NCBI GenBank assembly: GCA_015069365.1
Contig: SVIT01000007.1
Coordinates: 1-38,825 of the forward strand
Length of the DNA: 38,825 nucleotides
Direction of reading: 5' to 3'
Source: Clostridiales bacterium
Lineage (GTDB): Bacteria; Bacillota; Clostridia; Christensenellales; Borkfalkiaceae
Below the pieces are notes generated by a model that saw only the letters and a program-made list of their open reading frames with translations, was not told where the DNA came from and searched no databases. This document shows, piece after piece, positions 1 through 7,398 of this stretch. A program made the translations under genes and the position numbers. How positions within the stretch are numbered: the stretch's first letter is position 1; each line of letters opens with the position of its first letter.

Positions 1-141
1 GCGAACCATAACGCTTACCAAACCGCTACCGATCTTTTCGCTGCCGATAAGTACTACGTTTGCTGCCTTTACCATAGCATCTGCTGCTTCGATTGCTGCT
101 ACAAGACCTCTGGTTTCTACCATACCCAATGCTTCCATCAT
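1..141 (-). CDS. BMC-H shell protein, PduA/EutM-like (3' end beyond window)
   Basis: The first 47 residues of a bacterial microcompartment hexameric shell protein are visible; the rest lies off the left edge. The N-terminus begins [12 protein letters not shown], the conserved first strand and turn of the BMC fold, and contains KIGSG at the position of the central pore loop of PduA/EutM-type hexamers. The start is the first of two adjacent ATGs at 141, ten bases after AAGGAG. It follows the other shell gene by 43 AT-rich bases in the same operon. Family known: six copies form a flat hexamer whose pore passes small metabolites. The short visible length leaves the exact subtype open, but BMC-H identity is clear. 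Confidence 0.88.
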   Translation of the reverse strand, partial: MMEALGMVETRGLVAAIEAADAMVKAANVVLIGSEKIGSGLVSVMVR

Positions 142-184
142 AATTGTAATTCTCCTTAAAATTATATTTTTATTTTTTATTTTT

Positions 185-502
185 TTATCTTAATTTGTCT
201 TTGCCAAGCGCGCTAAGATGGGCGAACCATTCTATTTCCTCGCTCTGGCGGGCGATCACCTTGTGGGTGATGTACAGTTCTCTTTTTTCGGCTTCCGCTT
301 TCCCTGCCGCAACCGCCGCTTCAACAGCCGCCGCGCTGCCCTCTACCTTAATCGCCATGACCAAAGGTACTTTTGCAGAATCGCCTGCCGCAGGCTTGTT
401 TTTGTCGATCGCCACGACCTTTACGTCCGCAGCTTTCGCCATCGCGTCTGCGACTACGATTGAGGTTGCAAAACCGAATACTTCCAACATACCAAGTGCC
501 AT
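185..502 (-). CDS. BMC-H shell protein with a lengthened pore-region segment
   Basis: This is a 105-residue BMC-domain protein starting [27 protein letters not shown], a recognisable shell-protein fold. The stretch where PduA has KIGSG is replaced by a longer segment, [15 protein letters not shown], so the pore differs from that of the neighbouring shell gene. The C-terminal part has several charged residues. AGAGGT precedes the ATG. It lies between the alcohol dehydrogenase gene, after a 289-bp gap, and the canonical BMC-H gene. Two different BMC-H proteins in one operon suggest facets with different permeability. Trimeric (BMC-T) and pentameric (BMC-P) shell genes are not in the window and may lie to the left. 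Confidence 0.88.
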   Translation of the reverse strand: MALGMLEVFGFATSIVVADAMAKAADVKVVAIDKNKPAAGDSAKVPLVMAIKVEGSAAAVEAAVAAGKAEAEKRELYITHKVIARQSEEIEWFAHLSALGKDKLR

Positions 503-791
503 ATTTTTACCTCTTTTATCTTCTACGTCAATCTTTCATTAAACGCATTTTTCTTAGCGTACGCATTGTAAAATGCGGGGTTGAGCAGTGCATACTCTCG
601 CACCTCAGTAAAATGCGGAGAAGAGTTGCAGGTTCGCGCAAAACGCGCGGTTCCGTCCGATATCCATTCACCGTAAAATGCGGAGATACGAGCAGTTCTA
701 GGCGCGGCGAGTACCCCGACGGGAGTTTACTGTGCGTAAACGAGCAAGGGGCACGGAGCCGCAACAACGAAATGCGACGTATATACGCGTT
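503..791. repeat. GC-rich gap with three GTAAAATGCGG repeats and a small hairpin
   Basis: No gene is credible here. The plus strand carries GTAAAATGCGG three times, at 568-578, 608-618 and 673-683; the last two continue with AG. A perfect 6-bp stem, GTTTAC-TGTGC-GTAAAC, occupies 725-741. The near-palindrome CGCGCAAAACGCGCG lies at 636-650 and resembles the operator-like boxes at the rhaB/deoR promoters. The gap interrupts an otherwise tight operon just before the shell genes. It could be a mosaic of dispersed intergenic repeats, an RNA-processing site or a secondary regulatory region. I see no convincing -35/-10 pair for the shell genes. Confidence 0.6.
636..650. promoter_or_regulatory. possible DeoR operator near shell genes
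   Basis: CGCGCAAAACGCGCG is almost a perfect inverted repeat and contains the GCGCAAAA core found several times in the rhaB/deoR divergent promoter region. It lies about 140 bp upstream of the first shell gene. That it binds the neighbouring DeoR-family regulator is an inference from motif similarity only. Confidence 0.3.
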
Positions 792-1991
792 TTACTTATT
801 GACGAAGCAGATCTTAATCCCCTTCTGCGCCACATTCACTTCCATCGCTTCATTCAGCTGATCGAGAGGGAATTCGTGCGTGATCAAATCCTTGATGGGA
901 ATATTCATTTCACGCGCCTGACGCAAGAATGCCATGGTCGTGGGATAATCGTCTGCCGAATAGTCCCAAGAACCAACGAGGTTAATTTCTTTATTACACA
1001 TTGCAAAGTGAGGATTTACGTTGTATTCCCCGTTGTTTACGAAGAAGCCCATTTCGCAAAGTCCGCCGCCGCGACGGATATATTCGTAAATATCTTTCGC
1101 CGCTGCAGGAGCGCCCGTGCACTGGAACGCGAAGTCTGCGCCCACACCGTTTGCCGCTTTCTTTACAAGTGCAACTCTGTCTGCAAGGTTAGGAACTTCC
1201 TTGAAGTTGATAACCGTCTTTGCACCAAGTTTCTTCGCCATTTCCAAACGCATCGGCGTACCGTCGATCGCGATGATATGGTTGATACCAGCCGCGCGCA
1301 ATACGCTGATCATAACAAGCCCTACGGGACCAAGACCTTGAATAAGCACTTTCGTGTTGAAATTCATAAGTCCAGTCGTCTGCGCTCTCTTCAAAGCGTG
1401 TACGCATACGCAAGCAAGTTCGAGGAGCATTCTTTCCTTAAGGTCAAGGTCGTTTACTACGAAATACGTAGCGCCCTTACCGCGGATCAAAATATATTCG
1501 CCAAACCAACCCGTGAAAGGATTTGCGTTGCTGTGAGGAATCAACCCGAATACGCCTTGCTTGTCACAAAGGTTGGTGTTTGCAGGATGATTACGGCAGA
1601 TATGGCATTCGCCGCAGCTGATAACGCTGGTAACCAGTTTGTCGCCCACTTTGATGGGTTTGCCCGAAGTATCCGCCTTAATGTTTTTACCAAGGTAAAC
1701 GATTTCACCCGTACCTTCGTGACCGAGCGTTACGGGAATGATCCCGAACGGGTCTGCTTTCCATTCATGTACGTCCGTACCGCATACGCCGCAACCTTCT
1801 ACCTTTACAAGAATATCGTCATCCGTCAATGCGGGAATGGGATATTCTTTTACTTCGATTTTTTTCAAAGCGGTCAGCGTCGCTACTTTCGCAGTCTTGG
1901 GCACGCCTGCCGAGCAGGTCTTCGGCGTAGAACCGAGTTCCCCAAGAATCTTACGGACAATGCTTTCTACCTGAGAAGAAGTAATATCCAT
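792..1991 (-). CDS. zinc-dependent alcohol dehydrogenase with N-terminal encapsulation peptide
   Basis: This is a 399-residue medium-chain dehydrogenase. The catalytic zinc ligands are visible as GCGVCGTD (Cys70) and LGHEGTGE (His91-Glu92). The cysteine-rich structural zinc loop follows as SCGECHIC. The Rossmann fold carries GLGPVGL. Residues 1-20 (MDITSSQVESIVRKILGELG) form an amphipathic helix followed by a Ser/Thr/Pro/Gly-rich linker before the core, the usual design of a BMC targeting peptide. In context it should regenerate NAD+ by reducing the pathway aldehyde (lactaldehyde or propionaldehyde) inside the shell. AAGGAG lies before the ATG, 17 bp after the aldehyde dehydrogenase stop. The exact substrate cannot be read from sequence. 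Confidence 0.9.
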   Translation of the reverse strand: MDITSSQVESIVRKILGELGSTPKTCSAGVPKTAKVATLTALKKIEVKEYPIPALTDDDILVKVEGCGVCGTDVHEWKADPFGIIPVTLGHEGTGEIVYLGKNIKADTSGKPIKVGDKLVTSVISCGECHICRNHPANTNLCDKQGVFGLIPHSNANPFTGWFGEYILIRGKGATYFVVNDLDLKERMLLELACVCVHALKRAQTTGLMNFNTKVLIQGLGPVGLVMISVLRAAGINHIIAIDGTPMRLEMAKKLGAKTVINFKEVPNLADRVALVKKAANGVGADFAFQCTGAPAAAKDIYEYIRRGGGLCEMGFFVNNGEYNVNPHFAMCNKEINLVGSWDYSADDYPTTMAFLRQAREMNIPIKDLITHEFPLDQLNEAMEVNVAQKGIKICFVNK

Positions 1992-2008
1992 TGTTTTTTC
2001 TCTCCTTT

Positions 2009-3466
2009 TTAGATAATACGGAAATAATCCGTCATAACGCAGCGGCGGAATCTCGTGAAGCTACGCGCGCTGGTCAAGCCTTCGCCCGTAGGCCCTGCGA
2101 TCGTGAACGTCGTATGTCCTTCGCCGCCGAAACCGATCCCTGCGTAGGAAGGCGCGTTCTTGACGAAAATCGTCGTTTCTACCGCGCGTGCAAATCTCGT
2201 CAAATGATCGATATTCTTCGAGTGCATGTGCGCCGTATGACGGCAACCATGTTCCGCTTTTACTGCCAAATCAATGGCTTGTTCGATGTTGTCTACGCGT
2301 ACGATAGGCAGGATCGGCATCATCAATTCGTGCTGAACGAAGGGATGATCAAAATTCGTTTCACAGATGATACAACGAACTTCAGGTCCTACGTGCACAC
2401 CGATTTTCGCCAACAGCACTGCCGCGTCACGGCCGACGCATTCGCGGCTGACCGTCTTTTTCACGATACCCGTCTTGGGATTTTTGCTGTCGACAAGTAC
2501 TACGTTTGCAAGCTTGTTCGCCTGTTCTACCGTAATCTTATACGCGCCGTTTTTCTGCATTTCGGAAATGAGCTCGTCCGCGATATTTCTAAACGCGAAT
2601 ACTTCCTTTTCCGCAATACAAGGCAAGTTGTTATCAAACGAGCATCCATCGATGATATCCTTACCTGCTTTCTTTATATCCGCCGTATCGTCAACGATAA
2701 CGGGAGGATTACCTGCGCCTGCGCCGATTGCTTTCTTTCCGCTGGAAAGTACGCTCTTTACAACGCCAGGGCCGCCCGTACATACAAGCAAGCGAATATT
2801 AGGATGCTTGTACATGATCTGTGCGGTATCGAGGGTGGGTTTTACCACCGACGCAACGAGCACCGCCGGACCGCCTGCCATCGCGCTAGCGCGGTTGACA
2901 AGATCTACCGCATAGTTAGAGGTTGCGATCGCGTTGGGATGAGGGTTGAATACAACGCCGTTCCCTGCGGCGATCATACCGATACTGTTACAGATAACCG
3001 TTTCGGAAGGGTTGGTACTAGGAGTGATGCTCCCCACTACCCCAAACGGAGCCATTTCCGTCAGGGTAAGACCGTGATCCCCTGTCTTTGCCTGCGATAC
3101 GATATCCGAAGTACCAGGCGTTTTGTCCGCAACCAGGATATGTTTCGCCGTCTTATGCGCTACGCGACCCATCTTGGTCTCCGCAACGCCGAGGTTCGCC
3201 ATGATCGACGCCTCTTTGCGGCAGAGTTCGCGAATGGCAGAAATAACCTTTTCACGTTCTTCCAACGTCATTGCGCGTACCGCTTTATAGCCCGCAGTTG
3301 CCGCCTCGATCGCGTCGTTCATATCCGCGTAAACACCGATCAATCTACGACCGTTGTATTGCGTGGAATCCCAACCGCATTTCGGGGTAGACGCACTGCC
3401 GCCGAGGTTCTTGATCACAGACGCGACCACTTCCTCGATCTGGGCTTCCGTCCAATTGATTGCCAT
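2009..3466 (-). CDS. CoA-acylating aldehyde dehydrogenase, PduP-like, BMC-targeted
   Basis: This 485-residue enzyme belongs to the CoA-dependent aldehyde dehydrogenase family, which converts an aldehyde, NAD+ and CoA to acyl-CoA and NADH. The catalytic cysteine is Cys283 in NNLPCIAEKE, and the cofactor-binding segment includes ITPSTNPSETV near residue 150. Residues 1-20 form a predicted amphipathic helix (WTEAQIEEVVASVIKNL) joined by a small linker, the N-terminal encapsulation signal typical of PduP-type enzymes. AAGGAG stands before the ATG. It sits between the aldolase and alcohol dehydrogenase genes, so the likely substrate is L-lactaldehyde, or propionaldehyde if a propanediol dehydratase is encoded elsewhere. 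The acyl-CoA could feed acetate kinase through a phosphotransacylase, not seen in this window. Confidence 0.92.
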   Translation of the reverse strand: MAINWTEAQIEEVVASVIKNLGGSASTPKCGWDSTQYNGRRLIGVYADMNDAIEAATAGYKAVRAMTLEEREKVISAIRELCRKEASIMANLGVAETKMGRVAHKTAKHILVADKTPGTSDIVSQAKTGDHGLTLTEMAPFGVVGSITPSTNPSETVICNSIGMIAAGNGVVFNPHPNAIATSNYAVDLVNRASAMAGGPAVLVASVVKPTLDTAQIMYKHPNIRLLVCTGGPGVVKSVLSSGKKAIGAGAGNPPVIVDDTADIKKAGKDIIDGCSFDNNLPCIAEKEVFAFRNIADELISEMQKNGAYKITVEQANKLANVVLVDSKNPKTGIVKKTVSRECVGRDAAVLLAKIGVHVGPEVRCIICETNFDHPFVQHELMMPILPIVRVDNIEQAIDLAVKAEHGCRHTAHMHSKNIDHLTRFARAVETTIFVKNAPSYAGIGFGGEGHTTFTIAGPTGEGLTSARSFTRFRRCVMTDYFRII

Positions 3467-3496
3467 TTTTTCTATCTCCTTTCTTGGACGCTGAGA

Positions 3497-4249
3497 TTAT
3501 TTACCGAGCGCCGCAAGTACCTTCTTCGTGATGAGTTCAACGAGTTCCGCATTGTTGCAACCGCAAGCTGCAGGTTCGTCGTCGCATTCAATACCAGGGT
3601 GACGGCCGGGAAGGTTCATCTTCTTTCTCAAATCCATCAATTTCTTGAGTTGATCGCAGGAAATTTCGTGTACTGCGCCAAGGTCCATAGCGTGCTTGCA
3701 GATAACTGCATTGAATTCAACTTCTTCCATAACGAAGAACGCTTTGGTAAGGTTGCAGCCAACCGTCAACGCGCCGTGGTTACGAAGCAAGAATGCGTCG
3801 TGGTCCTGAAGATAAGGATCGAGCGAATCGGGAATTTCCATCGTGGAGGGAGTCCCATAATCGCAGGTAGGAACAGCACCGATCGTCAAAACTGCTTCGG
3901 GAAGAACGTACTGGTCAAGGTCGATATCCGCAACGGTGAAAGCGGTAGCAACGGGAGGATGTGCGTGAACGACTGCGTTAACGTCAGGACGTTCACGGTA
4001 AACTCTCATGTGCATTTTGATTTCCGAGGAAGGATTGAGTTTGCCTTCCAACTTTTTACCGTCTCTATCTACTTTGATGATCATGTCGGGGGTCAAGGAA
4101 GCCTTGGATACGCCCGTGGGGGTGCAATAGTATTCGTTTTCGCTGATCTTAACGGAAATGTTACCGTCGTTCGCTGCAACGAAACCTTTCTGCCAGAGCT
4201 TAAGCCCTACTTCGCAAATTTCCTTCTTAATTTCAAATGGAGATTTCAT
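3497..4249 (-). CDS. class II aldolase (fuculose/rhamnulose-1-phosphate type) with C-terminal encapsulation peptide
   Basis: This is a 250-residue zinc aldolase of the FucA/RhaD/AraD family. The metal-binding HAHPP motif lies near residue 95 and a second histidine in LRNHGALTVG. It should cleave rhamnulose-1-phosphate (or fuculose-1-phosphate) to dihydroxyacetone phosphate and L-lactaldehyde. The last 20 or so residues (NNAELVELITKKVLAALGK) follow a Cys/Gly/Asn-rich linker and form an amphipathic helix like the N-terminal helices of the two dehydrogenases downstream. This suggests that the aldehyde is released inside the microcompartment. The ribosome site is AAAGGA. No separate RhaD-type aldolase is present, so this is the best candidate for the rhamnose step. 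Confidence 0.9.
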   Translation of the reverse strand: MKSPFEIKKEICEVGLKLWQKGFVAANDGNISVKISENEYYCTPTGVSKASLTPDMIIKVDRDGKKLEGKLNPSSEIKMHMRVYRERPDVNAVVHAHPPVATAFTVADIDLDQYVLPEAVLTIGAVPTCDYGTPSTMEIPDSLDPYLQDHDAFLLRNHGALTVGCNLTKAFFVMEEVEFNAVICKHAMDLGAVHEISCDQLKKLMDLRKKMNLPGRHPGIECDDEPAACGCNNAELVELITKKVLAALGK

Positions 4250-4280
4250 AGTTTTTTTCCTTTCCTTTATATATTATTTT

Positions 4281-5471
4281 TTATTTTGTCAAATTTTGAG
4301 TGTCAAGCGCGATCATGTATTCCTCGTTGGTGGGGATAACGTACGTCTTGACTTTTGCGCCCTTAGCGGTAATATCCGCGATCTCGCCTCTGGGACAGCT
4401 TTGGTTGTATGCCTCGTCAATCTCAATACCGAGGAAGGACATTTCCTTGCAGACTTCTTCGCGAAGGTCGCGGTCGTTTTCGCCGATACCTGCCGTGAAG
4501 ACAAGTGCGTCTACGCCGTTCATTTCCGCTACGTAAGAACCGACGATCTTCTTGATGTTGTGACAGAGGATCTTCATCGCAAGCTGCGCGCGATAGTTCC
4601 CTTCCGCCGCCGCGTCACGGATATCTCTGCAATCGCTGCCGCAGCCAGAAATACCTGCCAAGCCAGATTCTTTATTAAGTACCTTGTCTGCCTCTTCCGC
4701 ACTGAGCCCTTCCGCCTTTTGGATAAAGGTTACGACCGTGGGATCAATCGCGCCGCTGCGCGTACCCATAGGCACCCCGTCCTGAGGAGTGAAGCCCATC
4801 GACGTATCCACTGCCTTGCCGTTCACAGTCGCCGTGATCGACGAACCGTTGCCAAGGTGGCAGGTGATGATCTTCGCATTCTTATCCCCAAGCATTTCCG
4901 CCGCCTTTCCCGCAACGTATCTGTGGGAAGTGCCGTGGAACCCGTAACGGCGAATCTTATGCTTTTCATACAGTTCGTAAGGGATAGGATAGATGTACGC
5001 ATAATCTTTCATATCCGAATAGTACGAAGTATCGAACACCCCTACGTGTTTGATATTCGGCATTACCTCTTTGCATGCTTTCAAACCGCTGATTGCGGGA
5101 GGCCCGTGCAGAGGGTTGAGCCCTACGATACTTTCCAGATACTCCAGTTCCTGATCGCCAAGGACTGCGGAAGCTTTCAGCTTCTCGCCGCCGTGTGCAA
5201 ATCTGTGCCCTACCGCCGAAATCTCGTCAACGTTTGCGATCACGCCCTTATCCGCGTCCGTAAGGAGGGAAAGTACGCATTCGATCGCCGCTTTATGATC
5301 GGGGAAATCGGGGGTCGCTTTGTAATCGGGTTTTCCAGGACGTTTGTGGGTTACGATCCCGTCGATACCGATTCTTTCGCAAAGCCCTTTTGCAAGCACT
5401 TCGTTCGTATCCATATCAAAGAGCTGATATTTCAAAGAAGAACTACCTGCGTTTACAACGAGAATTTTCAT
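4281..5471 (-). CDS. ackA: acetate/propionate kinase
   Basis: This is a full-length (396 aa) acetokinase-family protein. It starts MKILVVNAGSSSLKYQLFDM, the family N-terminal signature, and has the phosphate-binding HLGNGSS segment and the late TAGIGEN motif. It makes ATP from an acyl phosphate and ADP. The start ATG lies just after the rhaA stop codon, and the GAGAGG ribosome site overlaps the rhaA end, so the two genes are translationally linked. Its place inside the rhamnose/BMC operon suggests ATP recovery from the acyl-CoA made by the aldehyde dehydrogenase. The true substrate could be acetyl, propionyl or lactyl phosphate. Confidence 0.95.
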   Translation of the reverse strand: MKILVVNAGSSSLKYQLFDMDTNEVLAKGLCERIGIDGIVTHKRPGKPDYKATPDFPDHKAAIECVLSLLTDADKGVIANVDEISAVGHRFAHGGEKLKASAVLGDQELEYLESIVGLNPLHGPPAISGLKACKEVMPNIKHVGVFDTSYYSDMKDYAYIYPIPYELYEKHKIRRYGFHGTSHRYVAGKAAEMLGDKNAKIITCHLGNGSSITATVNGKAVDTSMGFTPQDGVPMGTRSGAIDPTVVTFIQKAEGLSAEEADKVLNKESGLAGISGCGSDCRDIRDAAAEGNYRAQLAMKILCHNIKKIVGSYVAEMNGVDALVFTAGIGENDRDLREEVCKEMSFLGIEIDEAYNQSCPRGEIADITAKGAKVKTYVIPTNEEYMIALDTQNLTK

Positions 5472-5474
5472 TTT

Positions 5475-6719
5475 TTAACCTCTCTTCGCAATTACTTCTT
5501 TTTCAAATTTTTCAACCTCATCCCACCAGTCTTCACAAAGACCTTGACGGGAGAGATATTCGTCCCAAACGTCGGTGAAAGGCAAATATTTCACTCTTTC
5601 GTGCATGTAGAACACTTTGGTGAAGTTGCCTTCGTCCTGCAATTTCTTCATTTCTGCATACGGCTGAAGAATTGCGTTAAGGAGCGCTTTCTGCATCGAA
5701 CGTACGCCCGTTACCCAAGCGCAAAGACGGTTGATGCTTGCATCGAAATAGTCGAGCGCAACGATTACCTTATCATCTGCGTCGTTGCGGATAATTTCTT
5801 TGGAAAGTTCTTTCAACTCGTCGTCCACTACGATTACGTGGTCGGAGTCCCATCTAACGGGACGGGAAACGTGGAGCTGAACTTTGTCATAGAAAGCAAG
5901 CATAGCAGGGATCTTATCGGAAACGACTTCGGTGGGATGATAGTGACCCGTATCGAGCAAGCAGCAGATGCCGCGCGTTGCCGCATAGTTCTGATAGAAT
6001 TCGTTGCTGCCTACCGTATAGCTTTCCACGCCGATACCGAACACTTTGCTCTCTACTGCGGGGATAACCCATTCTTTGTCGTAACCTTCGAGCACTTCGT
6101 CCAAAGATTTCTTCAAACGAAGACGGGGACCGAGACGGTCTGCGGGGATATCCTTGTATCCGTCGGGAACCCAAAGGTTCACGCAGCAAGGGCTACCCAT
6201 TGCTTTACCGATCTCTGCCGCAATCTTCATACAAGCTTTACCGTGATTTACCCAGAATTTTCTGGTCGTTTCATCGGGAGAGGAAAGAGAGAGTCCATCT
6301 TTCATCATGGGATGAGAGAACCAGGTCGGGTTAAAGTCAACCCCTTCAAGACCGTTTTCTTTCGCCCATTTTACCCAAGGTTCAAAATGTTTGTATTCGT
6401 AAGCGTCACGGTCTACCTTGCCTTTATCCTCGCCGAGGATTGCATAGCATGCGTGTACGTTAACGCGCTTTTTACCAGGCATTAATTTGAACGCCGTCGT
6501 AAGGTCTGCAAACAGTTCTTCGGGGTTTCTTGCTCTGCCGGGATAGTTACCCGTCGTCTGAATGCCGCCCGAAAGAGAATCGCTACCGTCAAAACCGATA
6601 ACGTCGTCCCCCTGCCAGCAATGTACGCTGACGGACAACTTCTTCAATCTTTCCATAGCCGCTTCGGTATCCACGCCGTATTGTGCATAGATCTTTTTCG
6701 CTTCTTCGTATCTGGACAT
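5475..6719 (-). CDS. rhaA: L-rhamnose isomerase
   Basis: This 414-residue protein matches L-rhamnose isomerase along its length. It contains VHCWQGDDVIGFDG near the N-terminus, GVDFNPTWFSHPM in the middle, and the metal-site segments LDTGHYHPTE and QLHVSRPVRWDSDH. It converts L-rhamnose to L-rhamnulose in the cytoplasm, using a divalent metal. GGAAGGAG precedes the ATG. It lies three genes into the operon, after rhaB and the SGNH esterase, and leads directly into ackA with only three bases between them. Identity is secure. Confidence 0.97.
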   Translation of the reverse strand: MSRYEEAKKIYAQYGVDTEAAMERLKKLSVSVHCWQGDDVIGFDGSDSLSGGIQTTGNYPGRARNPEELFADLTTAFKLMPGKKRVNVHACYAILGEDKGKVDRDAYEYKHFEPWVKWAKENGLEGVDFNPTWFSHPMMKDGLSLSSPDETTRKFWVNHGKACMKIAAEIGKAMGSPCCVNLWVPDGYKDIPADRLGPRLRLKKSLDEVLEGYDKEWVIPAVESKVFGIGVESYTVGSNEFYQNYAATRGICCLLDTGHYHPTEVVSDKIPAMLAFYDKVQLHVSRPVRWDSDHVIVVDDELKELSKEIIRNDADDKVIVALDYFDASINRLCAWVTGVRSMQKALLNAILQPYAEMKKLQDEGNFTKVFYMHERVKYLPFTDVWDEYLSRQGLCEDWWDEVEKFEKEVIAKRG

Positions 6720-6750
6720 AAATTATCTCCTTCCTATATATTTATATATT

Positions 6751-7380
6751 TTAATTTATTTTTGTTTGAAACGCCTTCAACCATTCGGTTGCAATCAGTT
6801 TCGCGCCTGCCGCCGTGGGATGAACCCCATCGAACAGATAATAGCCTGCGCCATGCGCTTTTTCCACCTCGTCAAACGCCGCCTGCAAAGGTACGAACGT
6901 CAACCCGTATTCTTTCGCCAATTTTTTAGCGACCTTGGCATATTCTTTCACGGTAAGGAATTCTTTCCATTGCTCTGAGGTAGCGGATTCTTTCAAAACA
7001 AACGGTTCGCAGATGATAATCTTAACATTCGGCAACCTTGCCAACGTATCTTCAATCAGCATGCGGTAAACCTTTTCCCAACGGACAATATCCACGCCGC
7101 CTTGTCTACCAATTTCATGCCATACATCATTGATCCCGATAAGAATACTCAATACGTCGGGCTCGTGATTCCATACGTCCTCTTTAATACGCGCATACAA
7201 ATCCACCACTCTGTTCCCGCTGATGCCGCGATTGACGAATTCGTATTTTTCAGGATTTTCGTATGCAAGCGCGCCTGCGATAAAGTTGGGATATCCAATC
7301 CCCATTTTGAAAGCGGGATGTTCATTTTCTCTATCCCTGCCCATATCGGTAATCGAATCACCATAAAATAATATTTTCAT
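6751..7380 (-). CDS. SGNH/GDSL-family esterase
   Basis: This 209-residue SGNH hydrolase has the nucleophile block FYGDSITDMG (Ser9), the GINDVWHE block and the C-terminal catalytic DGVHPT Asp-His pair. No signal peptide is visible, so it should act in the cytoplasm. I place the start at the ATG at 7380, seven bases after AGAGGT; an in-frame TTG six bases earlier is less likely. It is only 18 bp downstream of rhaB and upstream of rhaA. Deacetylation of imported rhamnose-containing oligosaccharides, such as acetylated pectin fragments, would make sense there. The substrate is an inference; related proteins include rhamnogalacturonan acetylesterases and general carbohydrate esterases. Confidence 0.85.
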   Translation of the reverse strand: MKILFYGDSITDMGRDRENEHPAFKMGIGYPNFIAGALAYENPEKYEFVNRGISGNRVVDLYARIKEDVWNHEPDVLSILIGINDVWHEIGRQGGVDIVRWEKVYRMLIEDTLARLPNVKIIICEPFVLKESATSEQWKEFLTVKEYAKVAKKLAKEYGLTFVPLQAAFDEVEKAHGAGYYLFDGVHPTAAGAKLIATEWLKAFQTKIN

Positions 7381-7398
7381 TATCAAGACCTCTTGCGG

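Noticed and set aside
1991..6485. Very long plus-strand open frames (1991-4339 and 4158-6485), antisense to the dehydrogenase, aldolase, ackA and rhaA genes
   Set aside because: They mirror clearly identified minus-strand genes, lack ribosome sites and give Arg/Cys/His/Phe-rich text without domains. They result from codon bias in the sense genes.
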